NCBI GenBank assembly: GCA_016617855.1
Contig: JAECUM010012959.1
Span: 1 to 64,000 of the forward strand
DNA length: 64,000 bases
From: Megalonaias nervosa
Lineage: Eukaryota > Mollusca > Bivalvia > Unionida > Unionidae
Reading direction: 5' to 3'
The notes beneath the pieces are model-generated. The model made no database searches. It saw only the letters and a list, made by a program, of their open reading frames with translations, and was not told the DNA's origin. Positions 24,830-37,190 of this stretch are shown here, one piece after another (within the stretch, counting starts at the first letter, position 1; each line of letters starts with the position of its first letter). A program made the position numbers and the translations under genes.

Positions 24830-25430
24830 ATCTCCTCCCCCAGAATGGATGAACATATGAATATGGGACTTTCACTTTAATATAAAGATTTCCTGAATAG
24901 ATGGGCATATCAACATGGCGCTTAAGACATTGTGTGATGTCTGGTTGGTCCTTAACTAAACTATTTCTGCTTGGACTTCCTATTTGACTGCCACAGTGAC
25001 CATCTTGAAAATCTTATTATTGCTACTTCTCCTGAATGGATGCTTATATTAACATGGGGGTTTCTCTAAAGGACTGTTTATGATGTCTACTTGGTCTTAA
25101 ATGAAAATGGAGCCAATCTGATATATAGTATGGTCACCACAGCAGCCATCTTAAAAGTTTTGTTGTTGCTACTCCTACTAAATGGTAAGTCATATCAAAA
25201 TGGGGTTTTCACCAGAAGTATAATTGTGACATCTAGTTGATCCTGAATGAAAATGGTGCCAATCTGACCAAAATTGTGGCTTCCACAGTGAACATACTGA
25301 AAACCTTGTCTCTAATTCTCCTAAATTAATTTCATATCAACATGGTGTTTAACCAAAATTTTTCTGATGGTATATAGTTTGTCCTTAGTAAAAATGGTAC
25401 AGATATTACACCCAAAACAACACCATAGTG
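24830..25430. repeat. Array of a dispersed 130-170-bp repeat family, copy set 1
   Basis: Each unit holds CTCCTGAATGGATG, ATATCAACATGGGG.TTTCAC, a GATGTCTA.TTGGTC segment, GAAAATGGTGCCAATCTGA and GCCATCTTGAAAA.CTT, in that order. About four diverged units are present. The same family occupies 31310-32180 and 37520-37650. Confidence 0.7.
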
Positions 25431-26640
25431 GTTAATTTGATAATCTTACCACTTATGATTATCAGAGATCATTGAAACAATCAGAAGTTTAAAAGAAGAA
25501 ATGGCTTCATCTTGAATTACAAGAATCTCCTTTTTGGAAAGCAGAGCATGAGTCTTTTCAAGGGACTATTGTTTCTTCATCCCAGATAGTATGCACATTA
25601 TTACAAGATGACATATTTATCCTTTACAATTAAAATGATTTGTATGCACAGTTACATTTGTTTTGTTACAGTTATACTTGTTATTAATGATGCATATTAT
25701 GTTTTTCACTGCATGAGGAATTTGTTAATTCAGGTTGGAACTTGGATGTCATGAGAGTCTCAAAGTCATCCATTCCATTTGGTTAGGGCTCTAATTGAAC
25801 CTTGAAAATGGCTGTTTCATCCAGGAAGATCCTGGAATACACCTGCAAATTTTGGTTGAAAATGTTTGGGATTCCTGTTTTTCTCTTGCATGAATACACA
25901 GTGAATCATAGATATACCAGTGATTTTGGACCAAACTTTGTATTTAGTTGCATTCCAATGAACAAGATGAATGTTAACACTTTGGCTTGGATGTTAACAT
26001 CAAAGGTCTTGACTCGGGTTTTCCCTATAATGGCTTTTGAGCATAACACATATATGAATGGATTTTTATCAAACCCAGTTTATAAATATATTTAAAGAAT
26101 ACCTTGAATAATGCCACTTAAATAGTTTTTTAAATAAAAAAGTATTAGTAATATATTTGACCAAACTTTGCATTTGGCTGTATCTTGACACTGTCTTAAA
26201 TATGTTCAGTGATTTTCTATCCTTAATATCAGGCTTAAGGTCAAAGGTCATGACAGACTTATTTTGTATGGCACTTGTGAAAAGGTTTTATCAGATATGT
26301 AAGAACATATTTTCATAGCCATACATGTATTTGGTATGATGAAGTTACTCAAGAAATGTACTTATTTTAGATTCCTTGAAAGTCTTTTGGCCCATAGAGC
26401 ATCACTCCCATCGAGGGCCTTTTGTTTGCATATGCTGCTGAAGTACATATGTATGTGAAACCCCTGGAAGGAATAAAATTCCTGAAGCTGTCTAATTCTA
26501 ATCTTACTTGTTTTGTTTATGAAATTAGATTTTAAGGGTAGGAATATTTTTTGTTAATTTATCACAAATGAGATGTAAAGATATTAATACACAAAACTGG
26601 TCTGCAGAGGTTAACAGTATGGACAGGATGAAAAGGTCCA
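25431..26640. other. Intron DNA with a weak dispersed repeat
   Basis: Two related segments with GACCAAACTTTG(T/C)AT and TAGTTGCATTCC/GGCTGTATCTTG occur near 25930 and 26160. The frame 25802-26095 crosses them and has no protein features. Confidence 0.45.
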
Positions 26641-26654
26641 TGAGGTGTGAAAAC

Positions 26655-27025
26655 AGCACTTATATTTGAGGCAATGGACAGTTGATTGTCATGTGCCTTG
26701 ACTACATACTATATTCTAGGCAATTAGCAGTTGATTGCGATGTGCCTTGGCTACATACTATATTCTAGGCAATTGGCAGTTGATTGCCATGTGCCTTGAC
26801 TACATTCTAGGCAATGGACAGTTGATTGCCATGTGCCTTGACTGCATAATATATTCTAGGCAATCACAGTTGATTGCCATGTGCCTTGACTACATAATAT
26901 ATTCTAGGCAATTGGCAGTTGATTACCATGTGCCTTGACTACATTCTAGGCAATGGACAGTTGATTGCCATGTGCCTTGACTCTTTTCTTGGCAATGGAA
27001 AGTTGATTGTCATGTGCCTTAGCTG
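26655..27025. repeat. Minisatellite, 39-50-bp units
   Basis: About eight copies built on GGCAATTGGCAGTTGATTGC followed by CATGTGCCTTGACTACAT, with or without an ATACTATATTCTA extension, giving two unit lengths. Confidence 0.88.
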
Positions 27026-27299
27026 GCAATTGTATTCACAATAGTAGGGCAGAGGGGAATTTAGGTTGTAATTACATTCATCAGCTTCCATTTAATCTGT
27101 GCTAGATCAATAATTAATTTGTCTGCATAATGTTTTGCCAAAACCCACCTTTTTGAAATAGCTTGTAACCTGAAACAGTGAGAATTGATCACAGAAATTG
27201 TAATTGATTTATTAAAAGTGATTAATGCTCAACCAAATTGGTAAATACATGTAGAAACAACACTAGCTCTGGCTGCTCATTTTTGTTTTACTGTTACAG

Positions 27300-27471
27300 G
27301 ACTACAACTGGTGGTGGAAATCTTTCCTGACCAGTGGATTCACTGCAGTGTATTTGTTCATTTACTGCATCCATTACTACATATCCAAACTGGAACTTCA
27401 GGGAGGGGCCAGCACTTTCCTATACTTTGGATACATGTTGATTGTAACCTTCTTGTTTTTCTTACTCACAG
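27300..27471 (+). CDS. TM9SF2: TM9SF2-like exon d
   Basis: The acceptor TACTGTTACAG ends at 27299 and the donor GTAGGC starts at 27472. It opens with DYNWWWKSFLTSGFTAVY and continues through two transmembrane helices to LYFGYMLIVTFLFFLLT. The final base begins a Gly codon. The FLTSGFTAVY block is the clearest TM9SF2-type signature. Confidence 0.95.
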
Positions 27472-27779
27472 GTAGGCCTTGAGCAAATTTATTTTGTGAT
27501 AAAAGATTTACTTTTGTGTAATAAACACCAAATTGCAAAGAGCATAGACTCATGATTTGCTACTTCATTTAGATCAGTAAATTGTTCTTTGCTGTGTTTG
27601 TTTATTTTTAAAGATTTCTGGTTGTGGTTTAGAACAATATTACAAACCATAATTCACTGGAAGACAGTCCAGCCCATAACAGTTAGGATTTGGGGCAGCT
27701 TGCAACAAATGAAAATATATGGACTGACATATGTTTCCCATAGGCAGGTAAAATCTTTCTCCTATTGATCCTTTGCACT

Positions 27780-28640
27780 GAATCTTACAAAACATCATCA
27801 TTATCATTCTATCCACTTGTGCCTAATATGTGACACAGAGCAGAAATCATCACATGACATCTTCTGTCCTGGACCACAGCAGTCATCTCTAGTGTTTCAA
27901 AACCTAGTTTTTACCATTCTCAAAAACATTCTTCTCAGGGAACTTTTTTTTGTCCTATGATTCTCCTCCTAACAGGTGGGTTCAATTTAAGTGCTGTTTT
28001 TGGTAATCTTTCTGGTGCCAATCTCAACATATGGTCCAGTTAGGTCCATCTCTTCTTTCTGATGACTATCAAATTAATTCCTGTTGGCATTCCTCTCTTA
28101 TTTTGCACTCTTTTCCTCTTATCTTTCAGCTAAATAAGATGCTCCTCTTATCTTTCTGAGACATTTGCTGTCAAAATAGTTAAGGTTATTTTCTATTATG
28201 TGTGTGCAACTCCAGCTTTCCAATCCATACAACAGTACTGAGATAATATTTGAGTTAGCTTCATGTTCCACGACAAGTGTTTTATCTTCATATCGTGTTC
28301 AATTTGTTGAAGGAAGCCATTGCTTTGGCAATCCTGGTTCATTTCTCTGTCATAAGACCCCCATCTTTTGTCATCTTGCACCCTAGGTAGGTGAACTTGT
28401 TGATCTCTTCTTCTGAATTGCACACCAATGCTGCTGATTGAGTCAAACTTATGTGTTTCAAGTACCTTCATCTTTGTTGCACTCATCTTCAACCCAATTT
28501 GCTCAGCCCTTTTATTTTAGTTTGTCTGTTTTACTTTGCAACTTCTCATAATTATGCAGTACTTAATAGTGCTAAATTGTCTGCAGATCTAAGGTCTTCA
28601 TGTAACCTTGTTGTCTACCCATGATAGTCCAGCTGGTATA
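27780..28640 (-). pseudogene. Non-LTR retrotransposon (LINE) ORF2 C-terminal relic
   Basis: Reverse-strand frames contain EEEINKFTYLGCKMTKDGG followed by TRIAKAMASFNKL. This matches the post-RT segment of RTE/Jockey-type LINE proteins (hydrophobic-F-x-YLG-x-x-x-x-x-x-G ... RI-x-x-A-x-x-x-F-x-x-L). Downstream fragments resemble the usual R-x-G-x-x-x-R-x-x-P distal region. Stops and shifts are frequent. A nearby frame on the opposite strand is a shadow. It is located in intron d-e. Confidence 0.68.
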
Positions 28641-28649
28641 ACTGATGTG

Positions 28650-29200
28650 CAGTGGGGGATGACTTGCTGATCTTTATCGTATTGCTTTCGTCGTAACTTA
28701 TCGTCGTTAAAGTTTTATACGTCTGAGAACTTTTAGTTCATTTTCTGCATGTGTTGCTTCAATTTTAATTGCTTTTAAATATTCAGAAAATTTGTATTCA
28801 TATAGCTACACATAATGAATATTCTTTAATATGTATGTTTGTATATACATGTGCTTGCTTTATATTAACAACATTGCTGAATGTATAAAATCTGAATTGG
28901 AAGTAGTAAATAATAGCTTTATACATCACTTATTTTATTATTAGGAGCATTGCTTAGTATGCAGAAATTTGGAGTCATTGTGATGAAATATGCCCAATTT
29001 TAAGAATAATATATATAATTTGCAAGATATATTTTCTGAATGAATAACAATCTACAATGAATATGTTGGGAAATGCTTACAGGTTGCAACACTAAGAAAT
29101 CAAATACAAATTAAAGAAGCCTCATCAACTGAGGTTAATATTTTAATTTTATTGTTTAATTCAGTTTCAAAGAAATCATCATAAATGTGATATGCCCATT
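28650..29200. other. Intron DNA without recognised feature
   Basis: AT-rich; nothing recognised. Confidence 0.5.
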
Positions 29201-29212
29201 TCTTTTAATATG

Positions 29213-29467
29213 TTGTTGTTGTTGTTGTGGGGCTTAACGCCATTTTTCAGCACATGATAGGCTATACATGGCAGCCAGTATTAATGGTGGAGGAAGAAAC
29301 CGGGAAATCTGCGGAAAGAACCACCGACCCACGAGAAGCTACTGGCAAGCTTTCTCACATATCCACATTCGCCGAATCTTAGACTCGAACCAACGCAGAC
29401 AGAGGTGAGATGGCAGTGATCCGTAACGGACAGCACTTTAGACCACTCGGCCACTCGGGGCCCCTCA
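29213..29467 (-). mobile_element. tRNA-headed SINE with target-site duplication
   Basis: Reading the - strand from 29467, the head has A box TGGCCGAGTGG and B box GGTTCGAGTC in tRNA-like spacing, with a class II (Leu/Ser-like) appearance. A 3' region ends TGGCGTTAAGCCCC followed by an (ACA)n tail at 29213-29227. The 9-bp duplication TTTAATATG flanks it (29204-29212 and 29468-29476). Structure and size (255 bp) fit mollusc tRNA-derived SINEs; the family was not confirmed. Confidence 0.87.
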
Positions 29468-29524
29468 TTTAATATGGAAAGAGTCATCTGTCATGTTGAT
29501 ACAGTGTGTGCATTCAAAATATAA

Positions 29525-29712
29525 TTAATGCTTAATCATTGGCTAAGTTGAATTGTGTTGATGACTGTTGAGAACTTAATCATTGACTAAGTTGAATTGT
29601 GTTGATGACTGTTGAGAACTTAATCATTGACTAAGTTGAATTGTGTTGATGACTGTTGAGAACTTAATCATTGACTAAGTTGAATTATGTTGATGACTGT
29701 TGAGAACTTAAT
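29525..29712. repeat. Minisatellite, 44-bp unit, about 4 copies
   Basis: Units begin TTAATCATTGACTAAGTTGA and end GATGACTGTTGAGAAC, almost identical between copies. Confidence 0.95.
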
Positions 29713-29751
29713 GGACCTTTGGCATTAAGACAAAACATCAGAGTAACATCT

Positions 29752-30352
29752 GCAACATGCATGTGTAGGGTCAACCTAATTCCTTGTGAAAATAACATGC
29801 ATGTGTAGGGTCAACCTAATTCCTTGTGAAAATAACATGCATGTGTAGCGTCAACCTAATTCCTTGTGAAAATAACATGCATGTGTAGGGTCAACCTAAT
29901 TCCTTGTGAAAATAACATGCATGTGTAGGGTCAACCTAATTTCTTGTGAAAATAACATGCATGTGTAGGGTCAACCTAATTTCTTGTGAAAATAACATGC
30001 ATGTGTAGGGTCAACCTAATTTCTTGTGAAAATAACATGCATGTGTAGGGTCAACCTAATTTCTTGTGAAAATAACATGCATGTGTAGGGTCAACCTAAT
30101 TCCTTGTGAAAATAACATGCATGTGTAGGGTCAACCTAATTCCTTGTAAAAATAACATGCATGTGTAGGGTCAACCTAATTCCTTGTGAAAATAACATGC
30201 ATGTGTAGGGTCAACCTAATTTCTTGTGAAAATAACATGCATGTGTAGGGTCAACCTAATTTCTTGTGAAAATAACATGCATGTGTAGGGTCAACCTAAT
30301 TCCTTGTGAAAATAACATGCATGTGTAGGGTCAACCTAATTTCTTGTGAAAA
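29752..30352. repeat. Minisatellite, 40-bp unit, 15 near-identical copies
   Basis: The unit is AACATGCATGTGTAGGGTCA followed by ACCTAATTCCTTGTGAAAAT. A single C/T site (ATTCC or ATTTC) defines two subtypes, arranged in order CCCC TTTT CCC TT C T. Only two other substitutions are visible, so the array was homogenised recently. Contiguous identical units without spacers rule out CRISPR. Confidence 0.97.
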
Positions 30353-31018
30353 TCACACACCATAGACAACTGCATTAATTTTTCTTCAAAATTTGCAGTG
30401 ATGCATTTGAAAATAACTTGTAAACTCTAACAATACACAAATGTTTCTATCCATTCTCTTTTTCTTTTCTTGTTCTTTTGATCTGGATGTAATGTTTAGA
30501 GATGGTGCAACAGCTATGATTCAGCTCTTTTTTGAGCACAAAAATTTAGATTTGTATTCAATACATGTACATGTAATGTCAATACAGAATTGAATTGTGA
30601 CATCTAAAATTACTCTCTTGGAGAATTAAATCAGTGGCAAAATTTTTTTGTTCCATTTATGGGAAAATTTTGTGACAAATTGTCGAAAGGGGCTACCCTG
30701 GGAATTTGTCACCACTTCTCCTCGCACATTAGTTGGAAACTTTTATTATTGAAACTTTGTAGGCTAGATATGTGATTTGTGTAGATGCACAATAAGGTTT
30801 TTATTATGACCTTTGGTCCATTTTGGTGAGAACTGAAAAATGCTTAGATGGGGTATTAAACTTTGTAGGTTTGATATGTGGTTTCTTAGCTGAACTTTCT
30901 GATAGACCAGAAGCATTATGGGATGGTCCTTCATTTATCATCCATCCATCTGTCATCTGTTGGTTATCTGTCATATCTCCATCCATTGATACAAATTGGT
31001 AATTGTCACTCCTTCTAA
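30353..31018. other. Intron DNA without recognised feature
   Basis: Nothing recognised except two related CTTTGTAGG(C/T)T.GATATGTG blocks near 30760 and 30865. Confidence 0.5.
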
Positions 31019-31030
31019 ACTACTTGGATG

Positions 31031-31305
31031 GGGACCGCTCCAGTGACTTAGTGGTTAGAGCATCCACCTCAGATGTGGGAAGTTGTAAAAATGGTACTAA
31101 CAGCTGCTTCAATAGGCGCTCAGCATGAAGAGTTCAGTGTTAGGACTGGTAGGCCTGGAGTCAGGATAATGTGACAGGATGGGACATCATGCTACATGTC
31201 TTCAGCATGATGCCTCAGTGCTAGACATTACTATAAACTGACACACTGCAGACATCGTAGCGATATGACTTAAAGTTACATTAAAAATCCAATTCACACA
31301 CACAC
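31031..31305 (+). mobile_element. tRNA-headed SINE, V-SINE-like, with target-site duplication
   Basis: The head CTTAGTGGTTAGAGCATCCA resembles a tRNA D arm/A box; the B box is eroded. The body contains AGGCCTGGAGTCAGGATAAT and TCTTCAGCATGATGCCTCAG, blocks typical of a conserved mollusc SINE body, and ends in (CA)n. A 12-base imperfect duplication (ACTACTTGGATG at 31019-31030, ACTACTTTGATG at 31306-31317) brackets it. Confidence 0.78.
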
Positions 31306-31309
31306 ACTA

Positions 31310-32180
31310 CTTTGATGATTGCCATGAAACTTTTCTCACATGTTCAACCCATGTTCTAGTTGGTCACAGATAAAAATGGTGCTGCTAAGACCATATGGCC
31401 ACCACATCTTGAAAATTATGCTATTGCGACTCCATCTGAATGAATGTTCACATCAACATGGGTTTTTCACTGAAAGACTTCCTCTGTTACCAATTTGCCT
31501 TGGATAAAAAATGGTACCAGTCTTACATCTAATATGGCAGCCATCTGGAAAATTTCGATTAATGTTACTTCCTGAATGGAAAGTTATATTGACATAGGCT
31601 TTCACCTAAAAATATTTTATGATGTCTAGTCTGTTCTGAATGAAAATGGAACTTATCTAATGTCCAATATGGCCATTTTTAAAGCTTGTTATTGCTACTC
31701 CTCCTGAATGGCTGGTAATATTATGATGTGGTTTTGCTAAAAGACTTCTTATGATGTCTAGTTTGTGCTAAATGAAAATGGTGCCATTTTGATGTCCATT
31801 ATGACTGCAATGGCAGCCATCCTGAAAATCATGCTATTGCTTCTCCTCCTGAACAGAAAGTTATGTTTTCATTTGATTTTCACAAGAGGACTTCCTATGA
31901 TGTGTAGTTGGTTCTAAATGAAACTGGTAATGGTCTGATGTTTAATATGGCTGCCACAGCGGACACCTTGAAGATCTAGCTACTCCTCCTGAATGGATAT
32001 TAAGATTAACAAGGGGTTTTCACTGAAAGACTTCTCATATATGTCATACTGACATGGAGTTTTTACCAGAGGACTTGTTGTGTCTGGTTGTTCATAAATG
32101 AAAATGGTGCCAGACTGACCTCCAATATGGTCACCACAATGATCATCTGGAAAACCATATTGTGGCTATTTTTTCTTTAT
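31310..32180. repeat. Dispersed 130-170-bp repeat family, copy set 2
   Basis: About five diverged units with GCTATTGC.ACTCCTCCTGAA, GTTTTCAC..AAAGACTTC, TATGATGTCTAGTTTGTTCT and ATGGTGCC. Both the SINE at 31031 and the DIRS-like element at 32187 inserted into this array; the array resumes at 37520 after the DIRS. Confidence 0.75.
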
Positions 32181-32186
32181 ATTCAT

Positions 32187-32240
32187 TACCCAGTCATAAT
32201 ACCTTAGGAGAATTACTACTACCTCACAAATCTTGCCCTC
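32187..32240 (+). repeat. DIRS-like left inverted terminal repeat
   Basis: About 54 bases complementary, with about 15% mismatch, to 37435-37490. Confidence 0.85.
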
Positions 32241-33512
32241 TCAGAGAGAACCTTTAGGTGTCGCTCTACAGTTTCATATTTTGCATAGGGTTAGAATTTT
32301 AAAGAAAAAGAATTCCCCCGGGTTTCCTCACTAGTTATACCGGTTATTTAAAAAAGACCTTGTATATCTTAGGTATTGTTCAAAGAACCTTTAATTCCCT
32401 TTATTTTGGTGTATGATTGATGGGTGTAATGTGGGTTATAGAGTATACACCTTGGCCTTACTCCAGATGTGCACCTTTCAAAAAAATGCTAGATCCACTT
32501 GGTCATTTTCACTTCCTGAACTTCAGAGGTAAATTGTAAAAAAAAGAGCCGATAACTTTTTTACATTTTATATATTTGGTACTTCATTCATTGCACTTTC
32601 AGAAGCTGGTATTGTCTAGTCTGGCAAAATTCATTTTCCCTATTTTAATAGATGCTAAGGATAGTGTACTTTAGACAAATTCAGGCTGATTTTTGGAGCA
32701 CAAGGGAGCAGTCATTTTAGTTAGCAGTGTGCTAAGATCATTTACAACTTCCAAAAGTACAATATCCTACGAAATGTTGGCCACATTACATCAAAGTAGC
32801 ATAGAGGTATGCTAACATTCTCTCCATTGTGCATGTTTTAAATGCAAACAACTTCACCTTACATACGTCACTCTCTCAAAAGTACGTAATAACTGGTGAG
32901 CACCCCCTTAGCTAAAAAGAGCTAAAGATTATCTGCCCATCTAGGTGGCGGTCAGGCAGAAGTGATCTCCCCTTGGAGTAGGGCTTGGGGGCAAAATACT
33001 TGAATATCTCAGTTACTACTTCTGTTCATGCAGAGAAGCATGCTCTCACCATCAGAGAATCCAGAATCAATGCTGATTCAAGTTCGAGGAGTTCTCTCTT
33101 CACAAGGAATGTACACTCCATCTACATTTTGAACTTGTCTTTCTTTCTATGATCGACAAAGTTCTGCCTTTACAATTTTAACCACACTGTGGTTTTTACA
33201 ATTTAGTTGTATATAGTTAGGTACTTATATGGGTAGCCTATGTGACTTCACAACTATGTTCAGGCTGTAATTTTAATTATGTTAATGAACAAGTCCCTGA
33301 GACCTAAAGAAAACTCTTAATATATGAATAATTCCACAACTGGCTACATACAGGTGAGTTTTCTCTGCTAATACATTTATTGTCTGGATGCCACGCTTCA
33401 TTGCATTTACCAGTATGTGTCATCCTTGAACCTCTCACAGGTAGTATCATGGTGACTTAAATTCATCTGTTATTTTCCAAGTAACACCATAAGGCATGGC
33501 TCTGCACCATCT

Positions 33513-35240
33513 TTGTGTTCAACAACAAGAGACTGGTGCAGAGCTTCAACAGTTTTATACATTCTGCTCTATTTGTCTTACAGATTAGACCATGGGCAAA
33601 CCACAGAAATTGACGGACTAAGGACAAAGACACTACAAGCCTATATGCTGACATGTTTTCAGTTGGGTAATTTTTGTCAGATGAGGGAGATAAATCAAAC
33701 AAGGGCCCTCCAGTTACATAACACAGGAAATATACATGATCAGAAACAGCCCCAGCACCCATGTCACTGCCACAGGACTCCTCATTGCTGGAGATACATT
33801 TAGGCCTTGTCTCCTCAGAGTGCCATTCAAGAGTTCTTGATGATAAACAGTGAACAGACGTATCCTTTTGCTCTACAGATACACAGACTGGTCACATTTA
33901 ACATCCATAGCCCATCCCAACATTATGATTCAAACAACATCCTCCCTACTAACATGGTCTATTTCTGTTTTGACCAGCCTATGCCTGCTAAAAAAGATAT
34001 TCAGGGACAAGACCTCAACACAATAACTTCCTGGAAATCAATGTGTCATCCAGTCTGCTGAACTCGGTGTATACAGGCAGTTGTGGAGACCAATCATACC
34101 CACATATGGCCTCACTGCACTCTCCATTATGGTCTTATTGCACTCTTCATTTATGATGCTGAGCCTAGTACCTGCCACCTCTCAATCCTCTCAGCTCTTG
34201 GTACAGTAGAAGGGACTCTTTAATCAGTGACCGATTGGAAATCACCATTTCCAGGGCACTCCAAGAGTTTTGTCAGCAGCAGACCTGGACACTCTTTGCC
34301 AGCTCCTTCAATCAAGCACAGCTTCATGTCATGCAAGCAAAGATGATGATGTTTGCTCTCAGGCTCCTTCTTCACTTTTTGATTTTACTATGTTGCAAGA
34401 ACACTCAGCCTTCCGAGCTTTCATTGAAGAAGTTCTTCCACCTGTTGCCTCTGGATTTCTGCCCTTCTCCTCCTACCTTATCAACGACCTTGACCAGAGC
34501 TCCAGCATCTGTTGATATTATCACAAAAAAGGGAGAATCCAACTTCACATTACTTCTGCAGTCTGGCAGATTCAAAGACATTTTGAACTGTTTGACATCA
34601 CACAAAATGCCTTCCAGGAGGTTATCATTGGCAGTTCTACTGTTCCTTCCATTTGGAAATCCCAATAGCTGACTGACATCGCAGCTTTAAGGATGACAAA
34701 ACCATACCCCATTTGTATGGATTGAACATCTTTCAATGACACTCACCAATTGTAGAAACCCATGGGCTCTATGTTGAACTTAGTACTGATGGCTGTCTTC
34801 TAACAGATGGAACACAGATCATCACCTCTGACTCTGAATTCCATGGTACACATATGGGAGTCAGTCTCTAGAATGGTCCAGGTCTTGAAAAGAGCTGCTC
34901 ATCATACTTTACTCAATGCCATCACAACAGTTGAAAATTTACAGTTGGCAGAACAAGATGCACTGCTCTCCACCTTCCTTAAGGATCATCATGAGGCCAA
35001 GCTACAATCACAGCGGTTATCCTCTAATGTACTTTTTAATGGCCAGATTGACAAAGTATGCAAAAAAGCCACTTAGGAGACAAATTTTCCCTCTCAACTG
35101 CAAAGCTGAAACAGGAATGAACAAAGGGACACGACTCAAATACAAACCTCTGACCATTTGTCCTGTCATAGTTACTCATGTTGAAAATGGCAGTTCTTGC
35201 GAACCAAAGTGGAAAAATGACAGAGAAGTAGTGATGACTT
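33513..35240 (+). pseudogene. DIRS-like gag region, decayed
   Basis: Several overlapping short frames (33513-33803, 33807-34061, 34270-34515, 34807-35076) occupy the gag position before RT. The last contains SRMVQVLKRAAHHTLLNAI, an alpha-helical stretch resembling capsid-like segments of DIRS Gag. Individual function cannot be read; position and strand are the main evidence. Confidence 0.5.
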
Positions 35241-35580
35241 AAACATCATCTTGACCATGACAATCTTTGGACCCAACAAGTGGTTTCAAAGGGCTCACTT
35301 TCAAAACACCTCTGTACAGGGTCCCATCAGCTTCCAACATTCCAACATTCAATGTCACCTCCTTGCGGCAAGAAATAAATGACCTTCAGAAAAGGGCAGC
35401 AGAAATCATTTGAAATAATTAATTCACTGGGATTTTATTCTAGACTTTTCTTGGCCCCAAAGGCAAATGGCACTCTGTGTCCTGACATTGACTTATGTGC
35501 CCTAAATCATTTCATTCATGCTCCTTGATTCTCAATGGAAACATTGATAATGCATTTTGAATGCCTCATAAGAGGGAGAC

Positions 35581-35925
35581 TTTGCAATTAGCGTGGACTT
35601 AAAAGATGTGTATCTTCATGTCACTATTCACAAGGCTTCCAAGAAGTTCCTGTGATTTGCCTAAAATGACATCACTTATCAATTCCAAACACTCCCATTT
35701 GGACTCGGCATCAGTTCCTAGAACACAATGTAATAACCCTTGTTACACTGCTTACAGCCTGGGTTTCCTCATCAACAAGGACAAATCCGACCTATTACCA
35801 GCTCAACAACTTGTTCATCTATGTATGGAATTCAAGACACAGGTAAACAGAGTACATCTCCCTCTGGAATGGGTATTGAAAATCAGGACCATGGTGGATT
35901 CATTACTCTCGAGGTAATCTCTCAC
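35581..35925 (+). pseudogene. DIRS-like reverse transcriptase, deleted
   Basis: SVDLKDVYLHVTIHKASKKF (first catalytic Asp block) and ITYQFQTLPFGLG (fingers-palm motif) are followed, after a deletion that removes the DD box, by LGFLINKDKSDLLPAQQLVH and HLCMEFKTQVNRVHLPLEW, typical of the RT thumb/connection in DIRS and Ngaro. Stops at several positions show that it is dead. An upstream block near 35430 (FLGPKGKWH) resembles RT motif 1. Confidence 0.82.
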
Positions 35926-36149
35926 TACATGGGAATTCTTTCACTTTCTAGGCTTGCTCAACATGACAGTGGAGCTCATCATCTTAGGTCGCCATGATAT
36001 GCACCCATTACAACTGATTCCTATATCCTGATGAGAGGCCAAAAGTTTGCCCACTGGATCTACCTCTTCCAATTTGCACAAATATGAAGTACAGAGCTGG
36101 TGAGGGGGGGACACCTACAACTGTGTGGAATACTAAGCTCCCAACCTTC

Positions 36150-36285
36150 GTCATATCAGTCCCAGATTCCAAAGCTTGGGCAGTCCTTGCACTATCCATA
36201 GATTGGAACAGCCTGGATGCATACACCTACCCTCCAACACCTCTGATTCCAAAGGTGATACAAAAGCAAGAGAATTAGAGTTGCC
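36150..36285 (+). pseudogene. DIRS-like RNase H C-terminal fragment
   Basis: DSKAWAVLALSIDWNSLDAY followed by TYPPTPLIPKVIQK matches the conserved junction between RNase H and the following linker in DIRS polyproteins (A-x-D-A-L-S-x-D-W ... Y-x-P-P-x-x-L-I-P-x-V). The first part of RNase H was not readable. Confidence 0.7.
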
Positions 36286-36464
36286 TCTTCCACATTGCAT
36301 TACTGGGGGGGGGGGGAGGAGGGTTGTGGATCAATGAAAATGTTAAACTCACAACAGATATTCCATCAAAAAAAGAGAATTTTCCTCATCTACTCAAACA
36401 ACCATGGCTGCAGTTGTTTCACACCTAATCCAGACCTACTGAACTGGCCAGTCTGGATCATATT

Positions 36465-36965
36465 AAACAGGCCCTCAGAAATAAACAGTTCTCTCAACTA
36501 GGCATGGAGAGAATTGCTCAGGCAAGAAGGCCCTCCACTTTGAAAGAGTACAAAGGCCAATGGAAAATTTTTACACAGTGGTGTACACAACAATACATAA
36601 TACCACTATAGCCATCTATACCTGAAATAGTTAACTTCCTCCTTGGCTCTTAGACAAGAAAAAATATATGCTTATATTTACCTCTCAAACAAGGACAAGA
36701 TGATATAATCCCACAGACCTGTATGTCGAGGACTAAGTGGGTTATTTGCTCTGCATGTCAAAAATTAACTCCAACTCAGATGAATTTGTTACACATTTTT
36801 GCTCACAAGGTTAGAGCATTTGTCAGAAGCATTGTGTTTGACTGGAACTGTTCTCTGATATTATCCATGCTATGGGATGGAGATCTGAGTCCACATTCTC
36901 CAGCTTTTACCACAGTGGTCTTTCATCCCAAAGGACTCAACATTATCTGGTGGGACCTATAGCCA
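36465..36965 (+). pseudogene. DIRS-like tyrosine recombinase, deleted
   Basis: The N-terminal part reads GMERIAQARRPSTLKEYKGQ then WKIFTQWCTQQYIIPL and SIPEIVNFLLGS, the SAM-like domain of DIRS recombinases. After a deletion the C-terminal part AHKVRAFVRSIVFDWNCS corresponds to the H-x-V-R catalytic motif. The tyrosine segment is not clearly preserved. No methyltransferase domain was recognised. Confidence 0.78.
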
Positions 36966-37190
36966 TGGTGCAACAGGTCACCTGTCCAGGTCATTTGACA
37001 GCTTTATAAGATGTTGGCTTCATGATTTCTGGATTTGCAGGAGGAAAAATGTTTCCTTTAGGAAACTGTTCCCCGTTATGGAGTCTTCTACAGTCGAGTC
37101 ACCTGGAAACTATTTCACATACCTTAGGGGACTCAAGATGGTATCTCCGGGTAAGGGCATGTACCTCGTTCCACCTCTTACTTATTTTGC

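Noticed and set aside
28198..28386. + strand ORF MCVQLQLSNPYNS
   Set aside because: Antisense shadow of the LINE relic.
29400..29467. Functional tRNA gene
   Set aside because: A and B boxes belong to a SINE with target duplications and a long 3' body; no complete cloverleaf with acceptor pairing.
29752..30352. CRISPR-like regular repeats (also 7965-9040)
   Set aside because: Units are contiguous with no unique spacers and lie in eukaryotic introns; they are minisatellites.
33463..33762. - strand ORF inside the DIRS-like element
   Set aside because: Opposite to the gag region and without recognisable features; all assigned domains of the element lie on the + strand.
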